Positions 37,953 to 50,532 of a stretch of DNA of 64,000 nucleotides are shown piece by piece. The notes under the pieces are model-generated. The model made no database searches, was not told the DNA's origin, and worked only from the letters and a program-made list of their open reading frames with translations. The translations under genes and the position numbers were made by a program. Each line of letters starts with the position of its first letter. Positions within the stretch are counted from its first letter, which is position 1. The DNA comes from Tomocerus qinae (taxonomy: Eukaryota > Arthropoda > Collembola > Entomobryomorpha > Tomoceridae): positions 101,680,001 through 101,744,000 of the forward strand of contig CM034546.1 of assembly GCA_020055645.1 (NCBI GenBank). The letters are read 5' to 3'.

Positions 37953-40822
37953 ATGAATTCTACAGTATCTGCCATTCAAAACAACGATAGCCCCCGGCGT
38001 AAGTATGTAATAGATCATCCCAATCCGAAGCCAGACCATGGAGCTCAAATGGATTCTGTTAGCATTTTAAACGTCATATCTGGCTTACCCTATCACAAAG
38101 CGTAAGTTATTAATAATTAATTACTTACTTTCACAATGTAAACAGTCTAATTGAAACTTTTGAAACCAAAATAAATGTCGGCAGGAGTCAATCCTTTGGG
38201 GGTAAACCATTTTATTTTAGCGTTTTAACACTTGAAACAAATTGTTTTTAGCCCCCAGAACTATTTTTATCTTCCTAACCTAGTAAAAAATTATTATTGT
38301 TTATTACTACCCAAATTAAAGTAGTAATTTGACTAGCGTTGAAACCTGCTAAAAATGTGGAGTACCCCAAAGGATGCACTCCAAAATGGTTTATTAATCT
38401 TTATGGTCGTATGAATGTAGATGGCCTTTTCAAATAGGAATTCCTTTGATTACAACTTCAATTGGAGCCACTGCAATTTATATTAATAATCACTTTCGAA
38501 AATCACTCTTGCTTCTCCATTATTTGAGATTAACGTCGTACATGGGTATGGTATTTGTACCTGCTGCTACTGGGTCCTTTTTATTCATGCAGGTGATAAT
38601 TGCCTTTATCATATATTATTTAAAGTGCTTAATTTCCATTTTAAATCTAACTAACAATTAACTGATTATCTTATAAGCTTTTTAGTAAACGTTAAATACA
38701 TTGTGCAAGGCCGTATTGAGGGGGGACATTGGGGGAAAATGCCCCCCCTCAAATGTCATGATATCCTATAGTGTCCTATGATATCATTGCCCCCTCCGAA
38801 ATCGACTTCTAAATACGGTACTGACATTGTGTTTTTTAATGTATTTATAGTTTATTTCTGGTGACATCGTTCAGCAACAGACAAAGTGTGGCGTTTGTCT
38901 TCAAACCAAAGCTGCTGTTCTTCAAGGCATGACCGGAGTCCTGTATCCTTTAATATTGGCTCCTTTAGTCAGTTTTCCGGTAAGTTGGTTATTGCGGTGT
39001 AAAGTATTACTTCGCACGACTGTCTCCACACAACACTTTGACACCTGAAAGCAAGGACGTATTGAGGGCGAAGGGGGTGGAGTTGCTTTACGGTCCCCGA
39101 AATCCAATTTTTCTCAAATTAGTAAACATTTTCGCTCGATTATTTGTTATTTTTAGCCTTTTCTTGACCTTTACATCAAAAAATGCCAAAAGTTTTCACG
39201 CTTGTATGTAATATAGTGAAAATGACTATATGAAATAATCCTCCCCGACATTCAGTTTTGTATACATGCTTGCTTGAGAGCATCATTCATTATGATTCAC
39301 ACTGGGAAGTCATGTCCTGCTTTTGCAAGGTTAAAAAGTGTTGTATGTATGGAGTTTAGGCTTCAATTAATGTTTTCGATAATGTACCCCAAAGCAGTTT
39401 ACCCGCGAAGTCCACCACACACACGCAATGTACTTATGTCGGGTAACTTTGGATGGCACCCGACATAGGCACATTACGTGTGTTGGACTTCGGGTAAACT
39501 ACTTTGGGGTACATTATCGAAAACATTAATAGAGAATTTAGATTTACATGGAGAAAGCTATTTGGAGCATTAGCTACACTTCAATGATATACTCATCCAT
39601 TTCAGATTTATTTCGTGTTTATTTTTGAGTTTGAGACTCAGACAGAAAGTAAAAAAAAATAGACGTATCACATTTTGCATTTCTGAACCTTCTTCCAGTT
39701 TAAGTTAGGGTTTATTAGACTAATTCAATTAACGCTATTAGGACTCTCTTCAGCTCATCCCACATAACATGAGATTGAATCCCCCTCCAACCTTGCCCGG
39801 AAAGAATAAAATAAATACCTATCAATCAATAGTTTAGTGTTTAGCCAGGGTCAGGAAATGAACTCCTTTTAGCCTTTTGTAACGTTAACTGCCAACTTAA
39901 TATAAGTAGAGGAGAAAGTCAACTTTCTCTGTCACTGTAATAATATATATTATAATTTTGCCCATTTCACTTGTACTTGGTGTTTTTTTAATTTTTTCCA
40001 TTGTCCATTGCTTTTCTCGGTTGGCATTTCTGCGTTCATCTAAACTGTTTAAGACTAAATGAAAGACGTAATATATAAGAAACTTTCTCCTTTAAAAAAT
40101 TATTTAAGTCTGTACAGTATAACGAATGCGTATTGCTAGTTTATGTAGTTTCTTAGGATAACTCTAATCTAATCTAATTCTGTTACTTTTCAAACGTTCG
40201 CTTGTCCATCCTCACCGAGTTTTGCCAATTAAAGCTGGAAGTTGTTTCATTTCATTATGTTGAGGTTAGGGATGCCACGAATAACGGTATTCGACAAATG
40301 TCGAATAACGAATATTTGACAAAATATAATATCGAATATTCGACACGAATATTTGTTGTAGTTCATCTACCACCAACATAAACCAATTCATTTCAGGCTC
40401 ATTTTCAACTTTGAGTGACTCCGTCGAATACAAACTATTCGATTCGATATTCGTCGAATTTAGTCGAATTTTGGTCGAATTCGACGACGAAGCTTCGATT
40501 TGTCGAACATTCGCGGCAACCCTAGTTGAGGTAATAATTTAATTCAGAGGAACTAATGTTTTGAAATTGCTTTGTATTATAGGCGGCAGGTACTCTGGAA
40601 GGAAGCCATCTGCCTAGTATCACTAAAAGACCTAAGGAAGTTTTAGCCTATAGCTTAGAAATTATTAGGCCGATGTGGCCCAAGCTTCGGGTTATGACTA
40701 TTTGCCATATAGTACTTGCGATGGGGATAACTCACTTTCAGTTTGACTATTTTCATACTAAAATTATGCCATATGTAACATCAGGTAGCGTTGAAAAAAG
40801 AGAACCCTTAGTGAAACTGTGA
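37953..40822 (+). CDS. TMEM126: TMEM126-family mitochondrial membrane protein
   Basis: Four exons: 37953-38101, 38421-38592, 38851-38979 and 40583-40822. Phases agree and give 690 coding bases, 229 residues. The start is ATG at 37953 (MNSTVSAIQNND). Exon 2 has hydrophobic segments around IPLITTSIGATAIYI and SYMGMVFVPAATGSF. Exon 3 has the Cys pair KCGVC followed by GMTGVLYPLILAPLVSFP, matching the vertebrate TMEM126A/B pattern of a CxxC motif before a glycine-rich membrane segment. Exon 4 holds a further membrane stretch (VMTICHIVLAMGIT) and a polar tail. In vertebrates these are inner mitochondrial membrane proteins involved in assembly of respiratory complex I, and that role is inferred here. 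AATAAA at 40936-40941 is a plausible polyadenylation signal. Introns contain three transposon remnants. An alternative donor in exon 1 (37998/37999) and acceptor before 38438 would also be in frame. Confidence 0.85.
38704..38822. repeat. G/C-tract repeat remnant in a TMEM126 intron
   Basis: Begins AAGGCCGTATTGAGG, contains poly-G and poly-C runs, and ends CTAAATACGGTACTG, so the ends are roughly inverted. A related beginning (GCAAGGACGTATTGAGGGCG) lies at 39052-39071, and a similar G-rich sequence is at 59600-59755. Confidence 0.5.
39052..39110. repeat. second partial copy of the G/C-tract repeat
   Basis: Starts with GCAAGGACGTATTGAGGGCG like the copy at 38704 and carries a G run, but no matching right end was found. 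Confidence 0.4.
39366..39530. mobile_element. hairpin MITE, about 73-bp arms, in a TMEM126 intron
   Basis: 165 bp folding into one hairpin with a few mismatches and indels. Its terminal ~23 bp on each side (ATTAATGTTTTCGATAATGT and complement) is the same as in the element at 37499-37597, while the inner arm sequence is different. Confidence 0.8.
40267..40524. mobile_element. hAT-type MITE with 8-bp target duplication
   Basis: 258 bp, starting TAGGGATGCCACGAAT and ending ATTCGCGGCAACCCTA, which are reverse complements with two mismatches. GTTGAGGT is repeated exactly on both sides (40259-40266 and 40525-40532). An 8-bp duplication with short inverted ends is the mark of the hAT superfamily. 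The interior is full of TTCGA motifs and has no gene. It sits in the last TMEM126 intron, 50 bp before the exon 4 acceptor. Confidence 0.85.
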
Positions 40823-43214
40823 ACATAGGTAGAGGAGTAACCTACTTACTACATACATTAGTCTCATTCATACTATGTGACGTAGATGTAAATAATAATT
40901 TTGTAACGCTTTAGTCAAATGGATAGTTTATTAACAATAAATCATTAACGATGGTTATCATATAATCGATTTTTGCGGTAATTTCGTAAGAAAAATCATT
41001 GCATACATTTACAACTTACACAGGGCACCACATTGATCATCTTCACGTCTATCAACAATGTTGATGTTTATGCAGCTGACAAAAGTGTCTTAGCTTATAG
41101 TTAGTACGAATATTATTAGAACATTTCAGTTAGTACCTTTATATTCAAAACTAACATTTTACTTATAATACAAAAGTGGCCTGATTATTAAACTGAAGAC
41201 AGATATCCTTTAACATTCAACAAATTTGACCTTGTCTGGTGGCAGCAAACAAACAATTAAACTTTCAGTGGTACTTTTGATACTCAATTGTACGGTACTA
41301 ATTCGACCAAAGTTACACTCCTTCTCCTTCATAACTTAGATTGTTTCATTATTAGCACTTGTGTTCAGATTTTCAGTTTAATGATAGCTGTAAATGTAGT
41401 AAGTACACCCATAGTCACCACAAGAAGTCTTAACGTTTAAGCTTCACGCTTCACTGCTTCGTGTTCTCATACAATAAGGTATTCATGCAATTAAATATTA
41501 AATTATTTACTCTCTCCCATATTAGGTATAAACATATTCATTTAAGGACATTAATTTAAGTTGTCGAGTATTCATGGTAGACTATCAAATCATATTGACA
41601 GTGACATGACACGATTCCGATCAAGCTGCAGGCAGAAGAGGAACAAATGAACACTTTTTGTAGCATAAAATCCAATTCCAAAAAATTCTTTGCTCTGGTA
41701 CATATTTAGTACATCAATTATAATCTTGTAACAATAATGAGAATTGGAAATCAAACCATAATATGAATACATAGTAGTTGTTCCTCGTTCACTTACTTAA
41801 ATTTACATTTCTTAACTTACAACCTAAAGATCCATAATATTCTACATTTACTAAACTCCACTAAAATCTCTACCACATATACACCTACACTCGTCGATTC
41901 CAATGAATCAATATTACATTTATATACATTATACACACTCATTTCCTCAATCATGATCTTTGTATGTATGTAGGTTAAGGCGTACGACTCGATTTCGCCT
42001 TTCGTTGACAACATAAAGAAAAGGGTAAACATGATAATCAAATCAAATCACACTTTTTTAACGACTATGTTAAATTAGTGACAACGTAAGAAGTGTGCAA
42101 TTGAGATTGATAAGCTATTTGTTAATAACTTATTGATTTCAGATTTTGTAGCGCTCGACCATTCCAATCATTCAATCTTTGACAACATTAGACATTAGTT
42201 TTATCAATTACACCCCTACACATCATTTCAAGTATAGGTAGGTAGGTAGCTTATTCTGTTATTCTGTAGGTTCTCTGCAGTGAGCATTTGACCTGTTGGC
42301 TAATTGGCTACGGTTGTATTGATAACTTGGGGGAAGTACATCACAGCGCAATTGATTATTTATATTTTCTTAGTTTTTTGCCATTAGTGGACTTGAAAAA
42401 TGTTTTGATAGATAATAGCTTTTTAACGTTTTGCCGGCCTCGTTTTAAAATTATGATTTCAATTCAAAATAATCAATGAATTATTAAATCGAATAATTTT
42501 ACAATTTCGCTTGGCTAAGGCATAAGTACTATTCACTGATGTTACGTATACGTACTTTCAAAAGTTAGAACCATGGGACACTGTCTGAATCGAAAACGAA
42601 GTGTATTGAGACTAATCAGACTTGCAATTTTTTGCAACTTGGAATTATTGTAGTCCAAATAAGCTAGTGAATCTTGGTACATTTTTTTCCCAACGGAAAT
42701 TATTATTGTAATCTGCTTTACTTTACGGCGTTACTCATGATTTCCCAAAACTGAACAGATTTCAATTTGCTGTTTGATGGGTAACATCTCAAATAGACAG
42801 ACAGTCTTCCCACTATGCAAATTAAATATACACATGGCTGTTGACCTAACTTTGTAAGTATCGTAGCATATTATCATGTTATGATAATTTTATAACATGT
42901 GTGGTAAATATGAAGAGTACTATTGGACTGGATGGAATTCGATAAATTGTTATATCTTATTGAGTTATAAATTGACGTGCACAGGAATCGAAAATATAAG
43001 GTAAATAATAGCGCTTTCCACTATTAGCCACCTTAGGAATCGATTTTCCAATTAGTCATTTGTGAGAAAAAGAATAGTCAAAAACTCTGTGAGCTTGTTA
43101 TAGCCACTCAGTAGTTACGGTGAGCGCATCAAGCTTTTCGACAATGAGATATCAATAGAACTGAAGAAAGACGGGGACAACTTAAGAATTTTGAGTTACT
43201 AAGAAGTACGTAGG
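40823..43214. other. intergenic region between TMEM126 and AMMECR1 (convergent)
   Basis: About 2.4 kb holding the 3' ends of two convergent genes. Apart from the AATAAA at 40936 nothing could be supported. Confidence 0.5.
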
Positions 43215-44744
<1,530 letters not shown>

Positions 44745-45282
44745 CAGCTTTTCCAGCTTTTTAATACCAAAAGTTCTCCTATGGTCTGTACCAATGTGGG
44801 TATCACTAAACGTCTTTTTTCGCAAATCTATAATTCCACAAAAACATTAGATTAGAATATTAGAGTATATAATGTTATAGTTTCTATTATGTATAATTAG
44901 TTTTATTTTCAACAACATAGTAATTGATTCCGATGGTTCCGCGTAACAAATCAAGGGGAAGACTTGTGCTTCAGAGATCTTGCTTGGTTAGCATTCATTC
45001 AGAATTTTAACTTTATTGCCGTGTAATGAAAAGGGAAGGATTCAAAAAAATTAATACTAATACTCATTAATCTACCCCTTGAATTTCCTCGTACGCGGTC
45101 TCCACTATCCACTGAAACTCAAAATAGATGTTTTCTATTTTATATAATCTTTATTCTAGTACATCATCTAAATAAAGTCAAGCATTAAATTGGCATGTTC
45201 TATCTAAACAAGCAGATCACGCCCATAAGTAATAACGAATAAGTACAGCACAGAACAGAGATCAATAAGTTAAATTGTTTAC

Positions 45283-45345
45283 CTCCGCCGTGGTTGCAAA
45301 TTTTAATTACTCGTCAATTTGGTAACAGTAAATTTCTCACTCCTG
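45283..45345 (-). other. AMMECR1: possible untranslated first exon of AMMECR1
   Basis: On the minus strand a donor-like CGGCGGAG then GTAAAC at 45283/45282 ends a small GC-richer patch. An acceptor (GAATTATAG) before 44827 would receive it. The 5' limit is not defined. Confidence 0.3.
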
Positions 45346-46541
45346 TGTCTAAAGTGTTGAATTATGTGTAATGTGTATTACGACTTACTTCATTGAAAGA
45401 CGCTTATAGTTACTTAAAAAAACTTTTCTTGGACACTAGAAAATAGACATTTTTCTGATATGGATATTAGTAAGTGGAGATTATAAGTTGGAGCTAACAA
45501 ATAGGCTTGCTGTGAGTGTAAGGGGTACTCAAGAAAGAGTAAGCAATTGGGTTAGGCTGGACTGACTGACTGTTGAGAAAATGAAACAATTTAAAATCTT
45601 CGTATACGAACAAAAATTAGTAAAGTTCGAGTTGGGAACAAATTGAGATATTTATGTTATTTTTAACTTGAAACGATTTTTGGGGGGGAAATTGCAGGTC
45701 GTGAAAATGATAGAAGGGCAGGAAAATCCCGAAAACTTACAGTCAGCAGAGAACAGAACCAAACCCCGAAGTCAGAAATTCAGCCAGTCAAGACTAGTGG
45801 AAACAAAGAATAATCCTTGGAGAAACTCCACGAATTATTCTACCTGATCCGTTCAATATCAGCAAGCAACGGACAACGGAAGGGAAAGTCTAACTGCTTT
45901 TCTTTTTTACAGTACTATGATATGATGTAAGTATGATGATAGTTTGTTATGTGTACCTTGTACTATCTATATCTCATTGCTTTACAATGCAGAATGAACA
46001 TCATAATAGGTTGGACTTGCAAGAAGAAACATTCCAAGTTGGCAACATCCAACTTATAGAAATAGAAATCTAAGGTTTCTAATGTTCATGGAAATACAGT
46101 ACAAAATATCCTCAAACTCATCTGAATATTTTAAGTATGATCTCATGAATTTAAATTTTACAATCTCTAAAGAGATTTTTTGCACTAAAAACTCACTATC
46201 ACAATCACAATCAAGGGTCAAGGACTATGGCCAGTCTACCATCACATTGAAACTGGGTTTAGCGGTTTCGGCTGGGGTCTATTCTTAAGGACCTCCTTTT
46301 TAGCCAGTTAAGAGGGCTCAGGGCTGCAACTCAAAGACCAAACGACCAAAGGAATATAAATAAAACAGTCAGTTTTCTCTTATGTGGGAAAAACCTTCTA
46401 TTCTAACGCAGACAATAGGCAAAAACTGATGGCCTGAAGGGAAAGTTATTATAATACGTGGTTTCAAGAGGATCGGACCGTGATTACTGTATGGGTAATG
46501 GGTAGTGAGTTAACAATTTTTAATGTTGACTAGTTGACTTA
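45346..46541. other. intergenic stretch without supported genes
   Basis: No convincing gene. A 46-codon + frame at 45707-45847 preceded by an acceptor-like TTGCAG was considered and rejected. Confidence 0.4.
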
Positions 46542-46549
46542 AAAGTGAG

Positions 46550-47128
46550 GACTGAATTTAGGCAGCGGGATCTCGTTGCCTCAATTTCCCTAAGTTTAGC
46601 CACTTAACCTTATATTAAAAACTTATATTAAAACCTTATAGACTTATTAAAGCCCAGGTGCATGGAAACGAAAATGATTTCTCGACTATCATATTTGCCA
46701 GTAACTTTTTTTTGGAAATTCCCTAAGGATCTGAGACCACAGGTTCTAAGGCCATATAGTAAATTTTAAAAAATTCTTCGAATCCTATTCTTCAGTAGTT
46801 ATATTGAAAATTCCACATTTTGGTCTTTGAGTTGAAGATATAAATTTGCAATATATAATATACACAAAAAACACACATTTTTCGGTTTCAAACGATGATA
46901 TCTTCAAGTCGAAGACCAATATGTGGAATTTTAAATATAACTACTATAGAATAAGTTTCGAAGAATTTTTAAAAAATTATTGTATGGGTGTAGGACCAGT
47001 GGTCTCAGATCCTTAGGGAATTTCCAAAAAAAAGTACGAATTTTTCCGATTCCCATTTACCGACTTGAATTAAAAAAGAGAAAAAAATAGTGACGGAGGC
47101 AACGACATCCCGCTGCCTAAATTCGGCC
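46550..47128. mobile_element. 579-bp foldback element with 8-bp target duplication
   Basis: The two ends are inverted copies (GACTGAATTTAGGCAGCGGG and the complement of GGCCGAATTTAGGCAGCGGG). AAAGTGAG is repeated exactly at 46542-46549 and 47129-47136. Inner arms also pair (for example CCTAAGGATCTGAGACCAC against GTGGTCTCAGATCCTTAGG). There is no coding frame. The 8-bp duplication suggests a hAT-related MITE. Confidence 0.8.
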
Positions 47129-47208
47129 AAAGTGAGTAACTGTATAGGGACTTCCTTTGTCGACTTTCCACTTTCTTCGAAATGGGTCTAACTTTGTCGA
47201 CTTTCCAC

Positions 47209-47787
47209 TTTCTTCGAAATGGGTCTAACTTTACAATTTCTTCGAAACGGTTCCAACTTTACAATTTCTTCGAAACGGTTCCAACTTTACAATTTCTTCG
47301 AAACGGTTCCAACTTTACAATTTCTTCGAAACGGTTCCAACTTTACAATTTCTTCGAAACGGTTCCAACTTTACAATTTCTTCGAAACGGTTCCAACTTT
47401 ACAATTTCTTCGAAACGGTTCCAACTTTACAATTTCTTCGAAACGGTTCCAACTTTACAATTTCTTCGAAACGGTTCCAACTTTACAATTTCTTCGAAAC
47501 GGTTCCAACTTTACAATTTCTTCGAAACGGTTCCAACTTTACAATTTCTTCGAAACGGTTCCAACTTTACAATTTCTTCGAAACGGTTCCAACTTTACAA
47601 TTTCTTCGAAACGGTTCCAACTTTACAATTTCTTCGAAACGGTTCCAACTTTACAATTTCTTCGAAACGGTTCCAACTTTACAATTTCTTCGAAACGGTT
47701 CCAACTTTACAATTTCTTCGAAACGGTTCCAACTTTACAATTTCTTCGAAACGGTTCCAACTTTACAATTTCTTCGAAACGGTTCCA
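47209..47787. repeat. 28-bp minisatellite, about 20.7 copies
   Basis: Nearly identical 28-bp units containing TTCTTCGAAACGGTTCCAAC. The first unit differs (GAAATGGGTCTAAC) and resembles the two longer units just before it (47159-47230), a possible founder. None of the three + frames is stopped inside the array, so long artificial open frames arise. There is no sign of a real gene. Confidence 0.95.
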
Positions 47788-47950
47788 CCTTCTCTATCCC
47801 CAACCATTGACTCAATTTCTAACCTTAAAAAACAAGATAGAATTCCTTATGATTAAATTATTTTGAAGGAACACGGAACTCGAATATTGCAAATTGTATT
47901 AAAGGTTAGATATAGAAATAATATTAAAAATATACCCTGATATAATGTCC

Positions 47951-48506
47951 TACTGTCAAGTTTTTTTAAAATGATAACGATGAACTCTGATAACCAGTGT
48001 TCGATGACCAGCCGGCTGGTTGGTTAAAATGGCTGGCTAAAATGGCCGGCCGGCTGGTTGAAATTCTTTTTAGCCAGTGGCTAAAATGGCAAAAAATAGT
48101 CAAATGGGGCTATGTGAACTGAGAAAATCATCCTTAATTTGGCGGGAAATTTGAAAACCCATGATTTTTAGCCATTTTGGCGACTAGCCATTTCAGCCAA
48201 TTTAGCCGGCTGGCTGGTCAAAATCTAGCCGGTTAAAATGGAACACTGCTGATAACCCCAAGTTGCTCCGCCCACATCAAATATCTTTTCATGAGTATGT
48301 AAACATAAACAATGATTTTTTAGCTTCCATGTAAAAATACAATAGTATACGATAATATTGTTGATATCCGAACCCGATGTAAATGTAAAATATGCGATTT
48401 TACATGTAATTTGCTGTGAATATCTGAAACATAGTACTCGAGAAATTATTCGTGGCAAAAAGGTTATCAGGGGTCATCGTTATCATTTTAAAAAAACTCG
48501 ACAGTA
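47951..48506. mobile_element. foldback element with about 45-bp inverted ends, interrupted by a MITE
   Basis: 47951-47995 (TACTGTCAAGTTTTTTTAAA...) and 48462-48506 (...AAAAAAACTCGACAGTA) are inverted copies with a few mismatches. The hAT-type element at 47995-48248 has inserted at the inner edge of the left arm, so the host element is older. Confidence 0.7.
47995..48248. mobile_element. 254-bp hAT-type MITE, nested
   Basis: Ends CAGTGTTC and GAACACTG are inverted. CTGATAAC is duplicated exactly at 47987-47994 and 48249-48256. The interior is rich in AGCCGGCTGG / GGCTAAAATGGC motifs in both orientations. Confidence 0.85.
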
Positions 48507-48773
48507 CAAGATTTGACATAAAATAACAGGATAAGTAACAGGATAGCGAGAAAAATTTTATTGTAAACAAGCAAAAAACTACCATTCTCAACACTTTTTA
48601 CAAACGTTTTCCGGGCTTTGCCTTCAGTACAAAATCGCTTCCATACAAATTATTAAATAGAGTAATGCTGATATGTCTCTGCTAGGGTTTTTCTCAGAAT
48701 TCCATTTATGACAATTTTTGGCCACAAATTTGCGCACCGTTATGTCCAATCCCACCCACAGACAGTCATTGGA

Positions 48774-48832
48774 GTCATTTCAATCTATTCATGTTATTAA
48801 TTTGGTGACCGGCCACCAATTGTGACACTCGT
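48774..48832. repeat. copy of the repeat that hosts the 37.5-kb hairpin MITE
   Basis: GTCATTTCAATCTATTCATG, then the palindrome TTGGTGACCGGCCACCAA and ATTGTG, closely match 37454-37503 plus the bases after the hairpin at 37597, but without the hairpin. Confidence 0.6.
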
Positions 48833-48837
48833 CAATT

Positions 48838-48880
48838 ATTGAGGCAAGGGGATCCCGCTACGTAAATTCAGCCATTTATT
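48838..48880. repeat. solo end of the 46550-47128 element family
   Basis: TTGAGGCAAGGGGATCCCGC...TAAATTCAGCC resembles the right end of the element at 46550-47128. No partner end or target duplication was found. Confidence 0.5.
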
Positions 48881-50254
48881 TGAAGTGAACTTTGAACTTA
48901 CCCAATACCCAATGATTTGTCCACTTGTGACTTGATTTAAGGGTCGTCTCATGCACACGCCGCACACCAGCAGTGAACAGTGTTCCAGAATAAAGTTGAT
49001 GCCAGCAACCCTAAAAGACGCTAAAACTTAAAGCTGTCTGTGCTGGTAATAATGTGGTATGCATGTAGGGAATAATAAACCTGCTCGACTTATCGACAAG
49101 AAATGAAATATTTGGAAGAAATATTTTGTCACAGATTTTTAAATTGGTGTCGCAGATTTTATTTATTGAATAAATTATTAACCCATAATATAATTGAATA
49201 GGGCATTTCAAAAATCCACATAGTTTTAGATTCGTAAATGGGAAATGCGGACGGAGAGGGAGAAGAGGCAATCCTCAAAATTCAAGAAAAATAATTTTTT
49301 TCCTCAAAATTTTATCATAACTTTTTGCGCTTTTTTTGGATCTCACCCAAAAACCCTTTCTCCTCCCGTCCTTTAAAATGAAATACTGATTGGGAGAACG
49401 AGATTGAAATATTTGGGGCTTTTCGTGATCGAAAATTATTTTTAAAAGAGTTTTTTTGATATTCGGTGATAATTTTTACCACTGTCGTTTTAAACTTTGA
49501 TCAAGTTTTCAAGAACTATTGAAAACTTAGCGTTACTTTGAAACCAGTCTAAAAATTAATTTTGAGTTCTAACCAAGTAGTTCTAGTCAAGACAGCCTTA
49601 TAAATTGCTATAGTTGTTATTTAGGTTTATAATGTTGTATATTATTATTAGACCACTCCAATGACCTCCCTATAGGCAAAGATCTGAGTTATTCAATTGA
49701 ACATATCAGTGTTTGATTTATCCAGCTTTCTATATGGTCAAAATCAAAACAGCTTTTGAAGGAAATAATATCACAAAAATTTTAGCCCATGGTTCTTACG
49801 AAGAACTTACAGTTAATTTATAGTATGGATTTAAACAACATATCATGCATACTGCATATTGTGCATATGTGCATATAAATTATTAAAGTCTGCGTAAGCT
49901 GATTATCTTTATCAATTACTTCTGTATTGCAATTTAGAATTATTATTACGCATATAATTATTGTAATCCCGAGCCTTCAACCTTGATAATGTGATTATCC
50001 GAATGTACAGCTAAACCATGCGATTTAGTACTGTACATTCAGATAATACCCACTCTGTGCTTTGAAATTTGTGCGTTTCCAGAGTAGTTGGGCCTTGTTG
50101 GCACACCAGACTTCACATACCTCACATCATCATACCTCACGAACTTACCTCATGGATGGATACACTTATAATATGTTATCCGCAATAAAATTTGATAACC
50201 AGCTGATACCAATAGATCGTTTTCGATTTAAAAGTTTCATTTCGAAGCCATATT
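48881..50254. other. intergenic stretch, nothing supported
   Basis: AT-rich with homopolymer runs; no gene or complete repeat recognised. Confidence 0.4.
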
Positions 50255-50259
50255 ACTTG
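50255..50259. repeat. 5-bp target duplication (acttg) of the second BEL/Pao element
   Basis: acttg precedes the element and recurs exactly at 53860-53864 after it. Confidence 0.85.
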
Positions 50260-50463
50260 TGTAACTGCTAAAAATCAGTACTCCTGGTTGTAGCAGACAT
50301 TAAACATAAACTTTCATGAATTTATTTACACTTTTCGAGAGCCACACTTTTCATGCGTGTCGACTCGAGACATTTACATTTCTGACTGACTTATTTTCAT
50401 GAAATTATGACAAACAGGGATAAAATGAAATAACATGACTGATAAATAAATATCGTAGCAACA
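50260..50463 (-). repeat. 3' LTR of the Gag-only element
   Basis: 204 bp; the minus strand contains AATAAA (complement of 50321-50326), a likely polyadenylation signal. The polypurine tract lies directly upstream. Confidence 0.9.
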
Positions 50464-50476
50464 TTTCCTTCCACCC
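50464..50476 (-). other. polypurine tract of the Gag-only element
   Basis: On the minus strand GGGTGGAAGGAAA abuts the 3' LTR, the expected plus-strand primer. Confidence 0.8.
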
Positions 50477-50499
50477 GTAATGAGACTTTGTCTCATTAC
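50477..50499. other. perfect hairpin next to the polypurine tract
   Basis: GTAATGAGAC, a three-base loop, then GTCTCATTAC: a perfect 10-bp stem directly upstream of the polypurine tract on the element's strand. Confidence 0.8.
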
Positions 50500-50532
50500 T
50501 ACATATCATGAATGTAACACGGTAAACTAGAC

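Noticed and set aside
45707..45847. 46-codon + frame (MIEGQENPENLQ...) after an acceptor-like TTGCAG
   Set aside because: Composition looks coding, but there is no upstream exon or family match and it is short enough to be chance.
47182..47866. Two long + frames of 215-224 codons
   Set aside because: They are produced entirely by the 28-bp minisatellite.
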